NCBI GenBank assembly: GCA_027922465.2
Contig: BQMF02000010.1
Span: 496,001-560,000, forward strand
Direction of reading: 5' to 3'
Length of the DNA: 64,000 nt
DNA from: Turritopsis dohrnii
Lineage: Eukaryota; Cnidaria; Hydrozoa; Anthoathecata; Oceaniidae
A program made the translations under genes and the position numbers. Shown here piece by piece: positions 21,958-31,821 of this stretch. Positions within the stretch are counted from its first letter, which is position 1. Each line of letters begins with the position of its first letter. The notes under the pieces were generated by a model. The model had not been told where the DNA came from, searched no databases, and saw nothing but the letters and a program-made list of their open reading frames with translations.

Positions 21958-22123
21958 CAGTGGCGTAGTTAGGGTCAGTCAAAAAAAACCTGGAGGAGTT
22001 CAGCATTATGATATTTCTTTTCAGTATTAAGTGCCGATTAGGTTACTTGCACGCTTTCCTTTTCTACCTTAAATGACTTAACTCTCCTCCACAAATTTTG
22101 ACTGACCTCTGGCTACGCCTCTG
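21958..22123. mobile_element. 166-bp hAT-like MITE
   Basis: The ends are CAGTGGCGTAG and CTACGCCTCTG. The inverted similarity continues inward through GGTCAGTCAAAA and a GGAGGAG stretch. Both flanks are GGTAGC (21952-21957, 22124-22129). CAGTGGCG-type termini are typical of hAT elements, whose duplications are usually 8 bp; only 6 bp match here. Confidence 0.6.
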
Positions 22124-22377
22124 GGTAGCCGCAAGGACAAGAGGTGTGAAACTTCCTTGTTCAACTATCATGATTCTGCCGTTATATTGATTCTTCTTCT
22201 CCTTCTCGTTCACACGATAACATGTAGATAGCTCTACATCTCTGTATCGTTTAGCCAATAGCCAATTTTTCAAGGGCTTTCTCCTCATAAGATTTGTTGC
22301 ATTTCGAAAAATAACTTTGCTAAAAATTGAGAAACTTTTTCTGGTCCCCATCATTTTGAGACACACCGTACAAACCA

Positions 22378-22680
22378 TAAAAACGGCCATTGACGATTGT
22401 TTTTTTATGGATATTTCTTGTTCATTGAAATGTCTAAAACAGGCAGAAGAATTCGGATTGGAGCGTTGTTTGAGAAAGAACATTGATTTCTTTTCCTGTA
22501 ATAACAACACAAAATACTCTCAACAATTTAATGGGGACTGGAGTGATATTTGGTGTTGGCACGAAATTGGAATTTGTCATGAGAAAGATTTCTGATATGA
22601 ATGCGACATCAAATCTTTGTTCATGTTTGGATGAATGCAATTGTAGGGTAAATGTTTCCATGAAAACTGAACAGAAATGA
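22378..22680 (+). pseudogene. BTB gene exon-2 fragment, decayed
   Basis: Similar to exon 2 of the BTB gene at 52854-53257, but it begins only at the ATAAAAAC..CATTGACGATT region, lacking the splice acceptor and the LSREYDI segment. The frame breaks near 22555, where the parent GCETKLEIV becomes unreadable, and resumes one frame over (KISDMNATSNLCSCLDEC). The parent end is replaced by a 10-bp tandem repeat (TGAACAGAAA, about 22666-22710). It is therefore a non-functional relic of the subfamily now represented near 52.4 kb. Confidence 0.75.
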
Positions 22681-22710
22681 ACAGAAATGAACAGAAATGA
22701 ACAGAAATGA
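22666..22710. repeat. 10-bp tandem repeat at a pseudogene breakpoint
   Basis: About four copies of TGAACAGAAA in a row, replacing the expected end of the BTB pseudogene. Confidence 0.8.
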
Positions 22711-23018
22711 ACTTTTGACAAAACAAGGTCTGTAAAGCAGTTTGCAAGTAGGGAGGGTGAAATGTTTAGTGAGTGTGCTCATTGTAGCCTTGGTTTTCAC
22801 TGCGCGATGGAACACTCGTTGATATCCTTTACCCGTCCTTTTCAACTTCACGCAGCGTAGTTGGATCGGTAAAGACCATCAACGTATTCCAGGCGAAGCA
22901 GGTCAAAACTGTAGCAGCTTGTAAGAAACGATGAACTGTGATAAGTTTTAGCATTTTTAAGATATTACATTTGTCCTATTATTCATTGAGACCTAGTTAC
23001 AAATAAAACCAATAAAAA

Positions 23019-23904
23019 ATGTCACTTGACTTTGGAACATGTACACCTGCAACCTTTGATGAAAATCATAAATATTCGTTACCATGGAACAATAGTGATG
23101 CGGTCTTGATTGTTGAAGACACGAAATTTCACGTTCATTCGTTGATACTTGGTTTGGCATCACCAGTGTTTGAAAGTATGTTTAGTGGAAATTTTAAAGA
23201 AGGAAAAAGTATGGAGGTCACTTTACCTGAAAAAGACAAAAAATACATTTTGCTAATGTTGGATTTGATTTATCCTGGAGTACATAAAATTTCAGGTATC
23301 TATTTTTATGACATGATGAGCCTGATTAAAGAGAAAAGTCCTTGCCTATGTCATTTGGAATAAGGAAAACGGTTTCGATCTATACTATTTTTAATTAGAA
23401 TTTCTCACAAGAGAGTATATATTAAATCTATGATAAAGACCTGATGCAAATTTAGGTTAATTGTTCTTAGGTAGATTTTGTTACCAAATTCCAATGGTCA
23501 TCGTTTGCACAGCGATATAACGATATAACAAGCTTTTCATGTTTTTAGATAGAAGGGATTGTGAAGAGTTACTTCATCTCTCAAGGGAATACGATATACA
23601 AGGTATCAAAGTAATCGTTGATGACTTCTTATTAGTAGAGGTTACTTGTTCTTTGGAGTACTTAAAAATGGCAGAAGAATTCGGACTACAACGTACTGTG
23701 AAAAAACATATCGATTTCTACGCTCAAAAGAACAAACCATTTACATTTAAAGGAAATTGGAATGATGTTAGCAGCGACACGAAGTTGCAGATAGTTATGA
23801 AGAAGATTTCTGAGATAGATTTTGATGATTGTGACTGTCACGCTAAAAGAAAAAGTCAATCATTGGCAGAAATAACGAGCCTCTTTTTACAGAACAAGTT
23901 CTAA
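23019..23904 (+). CDS. BTB/POZ domain protein, two exons
   Basis: Exons 23019-23295 and 23549-23904, joined in phase 1 (TTTCAG/gtatct...tttttag/ATAGAAGG), give 210 residues. Residues about 25-125 form a BTB fold: SDAVLIVEDTKFHVHS, ILGLASPVFESMF, DLIYPGVHKIS, then LLHLSREYDI across the splice. A BACK-like helical region follows (LKMAEEFGLQRTVKKHIDFY). No MATH, Kelch or zinc finger is present. BTB proteins often dimerise and link substrates to cullin-3 ligases; that role is inference here. Its 5' flank (CCTAGTTAC, AAATAAAACCAATAAAA) is shared with the genes at 436 and 25211. The intron is 253 bp. Confidence 0.87.
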
Positions 23905-24477
23905 GTTTACATACTACATTTTGTTTGACATTAAAGTCTTTTATCGTTGTGAAAAGATAGTTTTTTCAAACATTTTTATTTACAACGCCTTATCTGAATT
24001 AAAGACTTTTTTTTTTTCAAAAATTTAAAAATTCTATTTTCTGAGATGTTTCAAATACTTACAAAATGTGCTAGAAGAAACGGACTTCAAAAACACAAAC
24101 AATTTGAGACAATACCATAAAGTCAAATGACCATAATATCAGAGAACCGATAAAATATGAGGGGATTCGAGTAATATCTGTTTATTTGTTTCAATATTTT
24201 AATTATATTTACTTATAACCATGCTGTTTATTAAAGATGTATAATATCATCTATAGATCTAATTCAATAACCTTCGGTGGTGTTTTAAAACACAACATAA
24301 AATGTTCAATTGTTTGATATGGTATTTTGCTTTAAGATAATTATAGTTAATCGGTAATGTTTTGGCAGTCAAGAAGATAGGCGGGTGTACACAATGCTAT
24401 AATGAACAAAGTTTTCTAAATACAATGATTATTTCTTTGTATTATCATCATTTTTAAAAACTTGATAGGAAAGACGC

Positions 24478-24690
24478 AGGGCATTGATTGAAGGGTTTCG
24501 TGTTCCGTATCATGTTGCTGTTCCCAGTTCCATGCGTGGTTTTGGAGGGGAAAAAACATTAACAAAACACGAAAATTGTATGAGAAATATTGAATAGAAT
24601 TCTAAATATATACGTAAAACTCAACCATCTTTGTTTTTGATATTGTAAGAGCAAAAAAAGCAGTGTAAAATATTGTAAACACACTTTCCA
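24478..24690. repeat. Dispersed repeat, paralogous to 14841-15040
   Basis: Shares with 14841-15040, in the same order, GTATCATGTTG, GTTTTGGAGG, GTATGAGAAATATT, CCATCTTTGTTTTTGA and TGTAAAATATTG. It may be a truncated relic of the TA-flanked element. The AT-rich surroundings (23905-25085) contain no supportable gene. Confidence 0.6.
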
Positions 24691-25210
24691 GTGCATTGGT
24701 TCAAGTATCGTTGCAGCCATGAATATCAATATCTAGAAAATGTGCAGTAGGACTGGAGTTCAATGGATACTATGTGTTGCTTCCTTTTACTGTGGTCTCA
24801 AGAGCATTTACTTTTTTGGAGTATTTTTTAAGTAAAAGGTGGCTTGTAGAAACAGTGGCAAGAGTTGAATTTATGGCATTAATGGTCTCTTCTCTAATAT
24901 CTGTATTGGCAAGGCGCTACAAGACAACAATTATACTTATTGACAGACTTAACCTCCCCCGTTCAGGTGTATACTATTTGTTAACTTTACAGGTTAATGA
25001 TCGAAAAATTTTGGAATTGCTGTAAAATATAATAAAACTTTTAACCTAGAACTATAAAGGCTATCAACGTATTCCAAGCGAATCAGGTTGAAACCGTAGC
25101 GGTCTGTATGAACATTGAACCGATGAACTGTGATAAGTTTTAACAAGGATTTTTTAAATGTTGTATTTGTTCTATTTATTGATACCTAGTTACCAATAAA
25201 ACCAATAAAA

Positions 25211-26217
25211 ATGCCACTTGGCTATGAAAAGTTGAATCTACTAACACCTGCAACCATTGATGAAAATCATAAATATTCGTTGCCATGGAACAATAGTGAT
25301 GCGGTATTGATTGTTGAAGACACGAAATTTCACGTTCATTCGTTGATACTTGGTTTGGCATCACCAGTGTTTGAAAGCATGTTTAATGGAAGTTTAAAGG
25401 AAGGAAAAAGTATGGAAGTCAGTCTACCTGGAAAAGAAAAAAGATACATTTTGCTAATGTTGGATTTGATTTATCCTGGAGAACATAAAATTTCAGGTAT
25501 CCATTTGTTTTATTTATCACATGTCACAAGTCTAATTGAAGGAAAAAGAGTGGATTGTACCACTTCTCCGTGTCACATAAGCTACTTTTTAAGTTAAATT
25601 AATTTTAATTGCAGTTTTGTGATTAAAATACCCAACCCTAATTTAGGTGTTCTAAAGGTTGCTCAAAGCAACGGGTGAAGAAAAGGGGATTGCCATGAAC
25701 CTCATTAGCTATTTATTTATTTATTTATTTATCTAAAACACATTTAACCAAGGTAATCCCTTCAGCTAAGATAGCTTCTATCACTGAAATCGTTTAGGCA
25801 ACAATAAAACTAGAACAAAGTTTTGTGTATTTAGATAGCGATGATTGCCAATGGTTACTTCAATTATCCAGAGAATATGATATAAAAGGTTTAACATTTA
25901 TCGTTGATGACTTCTTATTTTATCTTATTTTATGTTCTTCAAAGTACCTAAAGATTGCAGAAGAATTTGGACTACAACGCACTTTAAAAAAACATATCGA
26001 TTTTTATGTTAACGAGATGCAATGTTCTTTCGTTGGCAATTGGAAAGACATTAGCAGCGATACGAAGTTGCAGATAGTTATGGAAAAGATTTCTAAAATA
26101 AATTTTGATGATTATGGAAAGAAGAATTTGTTCGGATTTGAGGCAGTCAATATAAGACCGCATATTAGGATACATTTGAAAGCAATGCAGACCCTTTTTT
26201 CAGAGAATAACTTTTAA
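25211..26217 (+). CDS. BTB/POZ domain protein, two exons
   Basis: Exons 25211-25496 and 25835-26217 join in phase 1 (TTTCAG/gtatcc...tatttag/ATAGCG), giving 222 residues. The N-terminus is slightly longer than its neighbours (MPLGYEKLNLLTP), then comes the same BTB core. Exon 2 reads LLQLSREYDIKGL ... AEEFGLQRTLKKHIDFY and ends with a tail (IHLKAMQTLFSENNF) shared with the gene at 59152. The intron is 338 bp and contains an (ATTT)n tract at about 25709-25734. The 5' flank carries CGTAGCGGTCTGTATGAACA, also found just after the Polinton end at 325. It is open and well spliced, probably a working gene. Confidence 0.87.
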
Positions 26218-27057
26218 GTGTGCATACTGTAGATTGTTTTAATTTCAAGCTTCCCTTTGTTCCAGTCATAAAGGCTATGATTTTGTCTAAAACTTTTACA
26301 GATTGGCATGTTACGATGGATTTACTGATAGTTAAGATGACAAATGGATACAATGCCGTAATAAATAAAATTTCTTTAATACAGCGATAATTTTTTTGTA
26401 GAATTGACGGTCGCTGAGTATTAAAATAGTTTTTTTTCGTCCTGTTCCGATGAAAGGCTAGTGAGTTACACTTGTTTCCGCGCAATCACGTCTTATCTGC
26501 ATCATTATGTATGATTTATAATCGTTCAAGTTCACTTTACGTGTTACTACTTTACCTCATAACTCCAGTATACTGAATTGTCTTCGAAATGCAAGATTAA
26601 TTTCACTTTACTTCACGGAAAATTTCTGTCCAAACCTACATAAACTGTACGTTTATTGTATTTCTATTTGGTTATTATTTTTCACAAGTCATATATTAGT
26701 CATAAAGTTAATCAAAATCTAACTGGATTTTAAATGGTGATTGCTTCTTCTCACATTTTGGTTGAATTATATTCCAGCCTGTATGTGATAACTCATTAGA
26801 TTATTATATGTTTGTACCTTTTTTATGCACAACCATAAAGAAGTCCCAAAATAAATAAATATACAGCAAAAGCTATAATAGCGTATTTAAACAAAACAAA
26901 TTGTGGCATTTTCAACTATTTATTGGATTTCTGCGAAAGCAAGAAATACCTTAAAACCGGCTCAGTTCTTTTTCTTCTTACTGTCCAAACCTAGCGGTTT
27001 CTTGAAATCTCGTGTTTACACGAAGCCAAAGTCACGCATTTCAGTCGAAGAAACTCA
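26218..27057. other. Intergenic, no feature seen
   Basis: AT-rich sequence between a BTB gene and the composite element. A phrase near 26310 (TAGTTAAGATGACAAATGG..CCGTAATAAATAAA) resembles the 5' flank of the genes at 52390 and 59152, so it may be a relic of BTB flanking DNA. Confidence 0.35.
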
Positions 27058-27179
27058 ACAAAGAACACCAACGTGAAGTTAGCACCACATTTTCCGCTCC
27101 ACATTTTTCTAGGACCACATTTTCCAGCACCACATTTTTAATTCCTCCATCCCCCCAAAAAAAAAAATTTCACTAGAAA

Positions 27180-28345
27180 TTTCACTCTTATTAGACAAAT
27201 GCCCAACCCATGAGGGTCACTTTGGACTAGAAACAAACTGTGCCACACCCTTCACCTTGGCGTAAAAATTCCAAACATCGAAATACCTCTGACGCCCAAG
27301 AACTACATATCTTCAGAACATTGCAATTTGGGAACTGGGAACTAAATTGGTACAACTTTTCACTTTTATTAGACAAATGCCCAACCCATGAGGGTCACTT
27401 TGGACTAAAAACAAACCGTGCCACACTCTTCACCTTGGCGTAAAAATTCCAAAACATCGAAATACCTCTGACGCCCAAGAACTACATATCTTCAGACCAT
27501 TGCAATTTGGGAACTGGGAACTAAACTGTTACAACTTTTCACTCTTATTAGACAAATGCCAAACTCAACAGGGTCACTTTGGTTCCGACGCCCAAGAACT
27601 ACATATCTTCAGAACATTGCAATTTGGGAACTGCGAACTAAATTGGTACAACTTTTCACTCTTATTAGACAAATGCCCAACCCATGAGGGTCACTTTGGA
27701 CTAAAAACAAACTGTGCCACACCCTTCAACTTGGCGTTAAAATTCCAAACATCGAAATACCTCTGACACCCAAGAACAACATATCTTCAGAACATTGAAA
27801 TTCGGGAACTGGGAACTAAATTGGTACAACTTTTCACTCTTATTAGACAAATGCCCAACCCATGAGGGTCACTTTGGACTAAAAACAAACTGTGCCACAC
27901 CCTTCAACTTGGCGTAAAAATTCCAAACATCGAAATACCTCTAACGCCCAAGAACTACATATCCTCAGAACATTGCAATTTGGGAACGGGGAACTAAATT
28001 GGTACAACTTTTCACTCTTATTAGACAAATGCCCAATCCATGAGGGTTACTTTGGACTAAAAACAAACTGTGCCACACCCTTCACCTTGGCGTTAAAATT
28101 CCAAACATAGAAATACCTCTAACGCCCAAGAACTACGTATCTTCAGAACATTGCAATTTCGGAACTGGGAACTAAATTGGTACAACTTTTTACTCTTATT
28201 AGACAAATGCCCAACCCAACAGGGTCACTTTGGACTAAAAACACACTGTGCCACACCCTTCACCTTGGCGTAAAAATCCCAAACATCAAGTACCTATGAC
28301 GCCCAAGAACTACGTATCTTCAGAACCAAACAACTAGGGAACTAT
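27180..28345. repeat. ~178-bp tandem repeats, left arm of the composite element
   Basis: Units start at CAAATGCCCAACCCATGAGG near 27197, 27373, 27553, 27670 (shortened unit), 27848, 28027 and 28205. Each contains ACAAACTGTGCCACACCC, GACGCCCAAGAACTAC and GAACATTGCAATTTGGGAAC. Two inverted units form the right arm (about 48300-48605). Open frames through the array are repeat translations, not genes. Confidence 0.92.
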
Positions 28346-28361
28346 GAAGCATGCTGATAAA

Positions 28362-28903
28362 TTACTTTTTAATTTTTTTTCTAAAGTACCGATCAATATT
28401 GTAAAATTTTTTCACAATGTCTTCATCATTTACTACGATTCTTATAATTTCCAGATTGTTTAACTTCTCAAACATTATCGTAGTAAAGATGGCGTCTTTG
28501 ATCGTTGCAATTGATGCATTCAATGTTTTGGTAGTTCCAAAGATTCCACAACTTATTGCTGACAGGGAAATAGAGCGACAGGATAATCTGTCAGCTGTTA
28601 ACAGCGACGTTTTTATTGCTTTGGTAAGCAAAGTTGGTTCGGGTTTATCTTTCCCCCATCGAGGTCCTAGAATAGAAAAAAGGGCAGAAAAAAATCTGTT
28701 GATTTGTGTTCAATTTTCTTTATTCTGATATTTAGCACTGAAAACTAAATTTTGATTCTTACCTACAGCGTGGATAACATAATAGCTGTATAGTTTCCCT
28801 GGATTAAGGGCAATTGCTTCCCCAACCGACAAAGTGCCGTTCCCTGAAACATAAGCCCTGCTTTCTTCAGTAATAACATGTCCACCTCGATTACTTTTGC
28901 TAC
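28362..28903 (-). pseudogene. Macro domain, C-terminal two exons
   Basis: Exons 28763-28903 and 28362-28666 join in phase 1 to read VIHAVG/PRWGKDK, a hallmark macro-domain segment. SISLSAISCGIFGTTK (the loop around the distal ribose) and a final helix follow. The N-terminal half, including AIVNAAN, lies at 42841-43101 beyond the Polinton. The exon at 28763-28903 seems to need one extra base near ATCGAGG for a continuous frame. The stop codon lies about 20 bp from the end of the left repeat arm. Confidence 0.78.
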
Positions 28904-29128
28904 CTACAGTATGATAAAATCTTTTGTCAATAATAACAATATTAACAACCAACTGTAATCAGTAGATATAAAAGGCCGGTTCTACATCACCTCTGACGTC
29001 ACAACCTCAAGAACCAATCAGCGTTGAGAATAAGAACCAATTAAATCTAATTATTTTAATTGCTTTCACTAATAAATAGCATAAGCTCGTTTTCAAAGTT
29101 TATTCTCGCAAATCTTACAACATTTAAG

Positions 29129-29749
29129 ATGGAAGTTGGACAAGCTGATACTGTCGCTGCTGTTAAGCAACATTATGAGTCCACTAAATGGCATTTCAAA
29201 AGTATTTCTAGTGAAAAAATCGTTTACGCTCGAGATGAAGATCCTGACGATACAATCATTATACGTTGTCTCTATCCTGCTATGAAAGAATATCACAAAG
29301 TTTTTGGATTGAAAGGTGTTTCACATGTTCATCTTTTGTTTACGGCAATTTTAAAGATAATGAGTAAAAATTTGAAAGAATTAAAAAATCCAATTCGTTA
29401 CGTAAAATTCGAGGATCTACAACAAGTCAAGAATATGTATACGTTAATGGAAGATATAACAAGCAATTGTGTCGTATCAACTAACGATAATGGAAGTGAT
29501 TCGATTCAGCTTAAAATGGAGGATGGAACATACATTGGAATTCAACTCACAATGAAAGCAGACTTTCCTCAATTAATCTTAACCAATCATGATGTCAATG
29601 GAAAATTCATTACTGGCATCTATTTGTTTATTAATGACGGAATCAATCTGTTGAAATATTTGAACACTCGATTTCAATTTCATACTTCAGACTTGCTTAA
29701 ACATGTTCAGAAAAGAAAACACGATCTTGTAAATGACAACTTTTTTTAA
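29129..29749 (+). CDS. Polinton ORF of unknown function (first gene)
   Basis: 206 residues from the ATG at 29129 (MEVGQAD). This start is chosen because the homologue at the window start begins with the same residues, while the upstream in-frame ATG at 29060 lies in TIR-proximal sequence. The protein looks soluble and mixed alpha/beta with no motif I can name. Having two copies in two different Polintons indicates a conserved element gene. It is convergent with the DNA polymerase gene and separated from it by 68 bp. Confidence 0.65.
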   Translation: MEVGQADTVAAVKQHYESTKWHFKSISSEKIVYARDEDPDDTIIIRCLYPAMKEYHKVFGLKGVSHVHLLFTAILKIMSKNLKELKNPIRYVKFEDLQQVKNMYTLMEDITSNCVVSTNDNGSDSIQLKMEDGTYIGIQLTMKADFPQLILTNHDVNGKFITGIYLFINDGINLLKYLNTRFQFHTSDLLKHVQKRKHDLVNDNFF

Positions 29750-29817
29750 TTGTTATTATATGTATGGATAATTAGTAAGAAAATAAACTATACAAAGTAG
29801 CTAATTGATTTTGTCTT

Positions 29818-31771
29818 TCATCCTGTTTTATAATGTCCATACGGAATTGAACTAATTCCATCCTTTAATAAATATCGTTTATCATCATATGCCGACAAAG
29901 TTGTTTTGTTTTGACAAATGGTGAAAATTAAATGTTTTTGTGATCGAATACCATTCATCTTATGCATGTGCTTCACATTTCCAAACAAACAATCGTAATA
30001 ATCTTGATGTGATATATACTTCTTGATGACGTATTTCTTCACACCTTTTGCTTTCGTCATAGTTTTTTTATCAAATTCTAGTGAATACATCTTTGCACGT
30101 AAACCAATAAATTCACGCATTAAACAACCATTCAACTCGTCTTTCATCTTCCCAATCACCTTTTTGTTTTTCGCCGAGTAACACTTATGATCTCGTGAAT
30201 AGCCACTAAAATCGAACAGGTCTTGGTCTTTCAACATATCAGCATATAAATCATTGGTTTGAATACGATAAGCGAGTGAATCCGTATCGGTAAACAACAG
30301 TTTCGATTGATCATCAGGATACTTCACTTTAACATATTGATAATGAAATCGATACATGAGCACTTTACTCAAATCCAAAACAGCCAAACCAGTATAAATC
30401 GGACGATTTAAAATCAAATTCGCTTTCGCTCGTTCCACAGCCACTAGATTTTCATGAAAAACTTTAAATGATTTGAAGGTAGGTTGAGCAGCCAATTTCT
30501 TCAACTGATGATCACGTTTTACCAAATCTACAACTCGACGATTACGTAAATTCTCCATGGTTTTCCCAAACATCGAATTGTTCATTAGTTTGAAAAAGTC
30601 TTTTTCGAATTCGTTTCTAGCAGCGTTACGTTTAGCCGTATTAAAGTCGATATATTTTTTCAACCATGGCGATTGATTAAACATTAAAACACGATGGATT
30701 TTCGTAACCTTTAGTCCCAATTCGAAATACAACTGCAAATTACGATAATGAACGATATATTTTTCCTTGTTATTTAGATTCGGTATCAGTTTTGGTACGG
30801 TTTCTTTTATTGTTGGCTTAATCGGACCAATGAACGGATCTTGTTCATTCATTTTCCTTAATTGATTGATTGACTTACGTTCTTGTTCTTCCAATATCTG
30901 TAGCTGCTTCGTTGACAACATTTCCGGTTTGACTGTCATTCGTTCAGGTGCCAATGGATAATCACTATGAGCATCATGTAACTCTTCAGGATATTCCAAA
31001 TCCACTTCCAAAATATATCCCTGATCACTGTCCTCTTCCACATTCTTCCAGTCAAGGTTTTCAATTTCTTCCTCTGTCATCCACGTAAATGCTCCAGTTG
31101 GTAAGTACTGACACATGGCCCATCCATACAAGTTGTTAGCATCCCAGTAAATCAAATGTTCATTCGGTTTACTATCATCATAATTCGGAAGATCGGGTAG
31201 ATTCGCTTGTGCATAACGATGACTGATGACAGCCACACCTCCACGAATACCACTTTCGATAAACAAATGCATATCGATATCGGTCAGCAATTCTAATTGA
31301 ATGTTAGTCATTTTCAACGCAGCTTGCCAAGCTAATCCAGGTGATGTAAAACAATGTGCTGGATCCAAATTATAATACGTCATACACATGTCTCTAAACG
31401 CTTCAAAGACGTCAGCCAGGAGAAGAACATCTGTCAAGAGATATACATTATGATAATCATGCATATCACGACATTCAAACTTATCGAAAACGTTTTTCGC
31501 ATGTTCATAGTCCTCATTACTGATTCCTTCCTCTGTCAAACTACTATAAAAATGCTCTTTGCTAGGTAATTCTGTTTCTTCCATTTTTTCCCACGAGTCC
31601 ATGTATTCATATGGATAAACACCTTTACGTGTAAGAAGTGCTAATTGTTCGTTAACAGCTTCTTTCATTTCATCATCGAGTTGCGGTACTTTGTAAGGAT
31701 CATTACGATAATCATGTTGTTCTTCTTGTTCGTTTTGATCATCATCATCATCATCATCATCATCATAATCC

Positions 31772-31821
<50 letters not shown>

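Noticed and set aside
22064..22510. 148-residue minus-strand frame over the BTB relic
   Set aside because: Antisense of the BTB pseudogene and the hAT-like MITE.
436..22680. The orphan BTB exon 1 (436) and exon 2 relic (22378) as one gene split by 21 kb of insertions
   Set aside because: The exon-2 relic lacks its acceptor and first quarter, and belongs to the subfamily with class II flanks, while exon 1 at 436 has a class I flank.
24774..25025. 83-residue plus-strand frame upstream of a BTB gene
   Set aside because: No recognised domain or paralogue in the window; could not be supported.
27240..28110. Repeated plus-strand frames (KHRNTSDAQELHIFRTLQFGNWELN)
   Set aside because: They recur exactly with the 178-bp tandem repeat and its inverted copy at 48.3 kb; no start context or conservation beyond the repeat.
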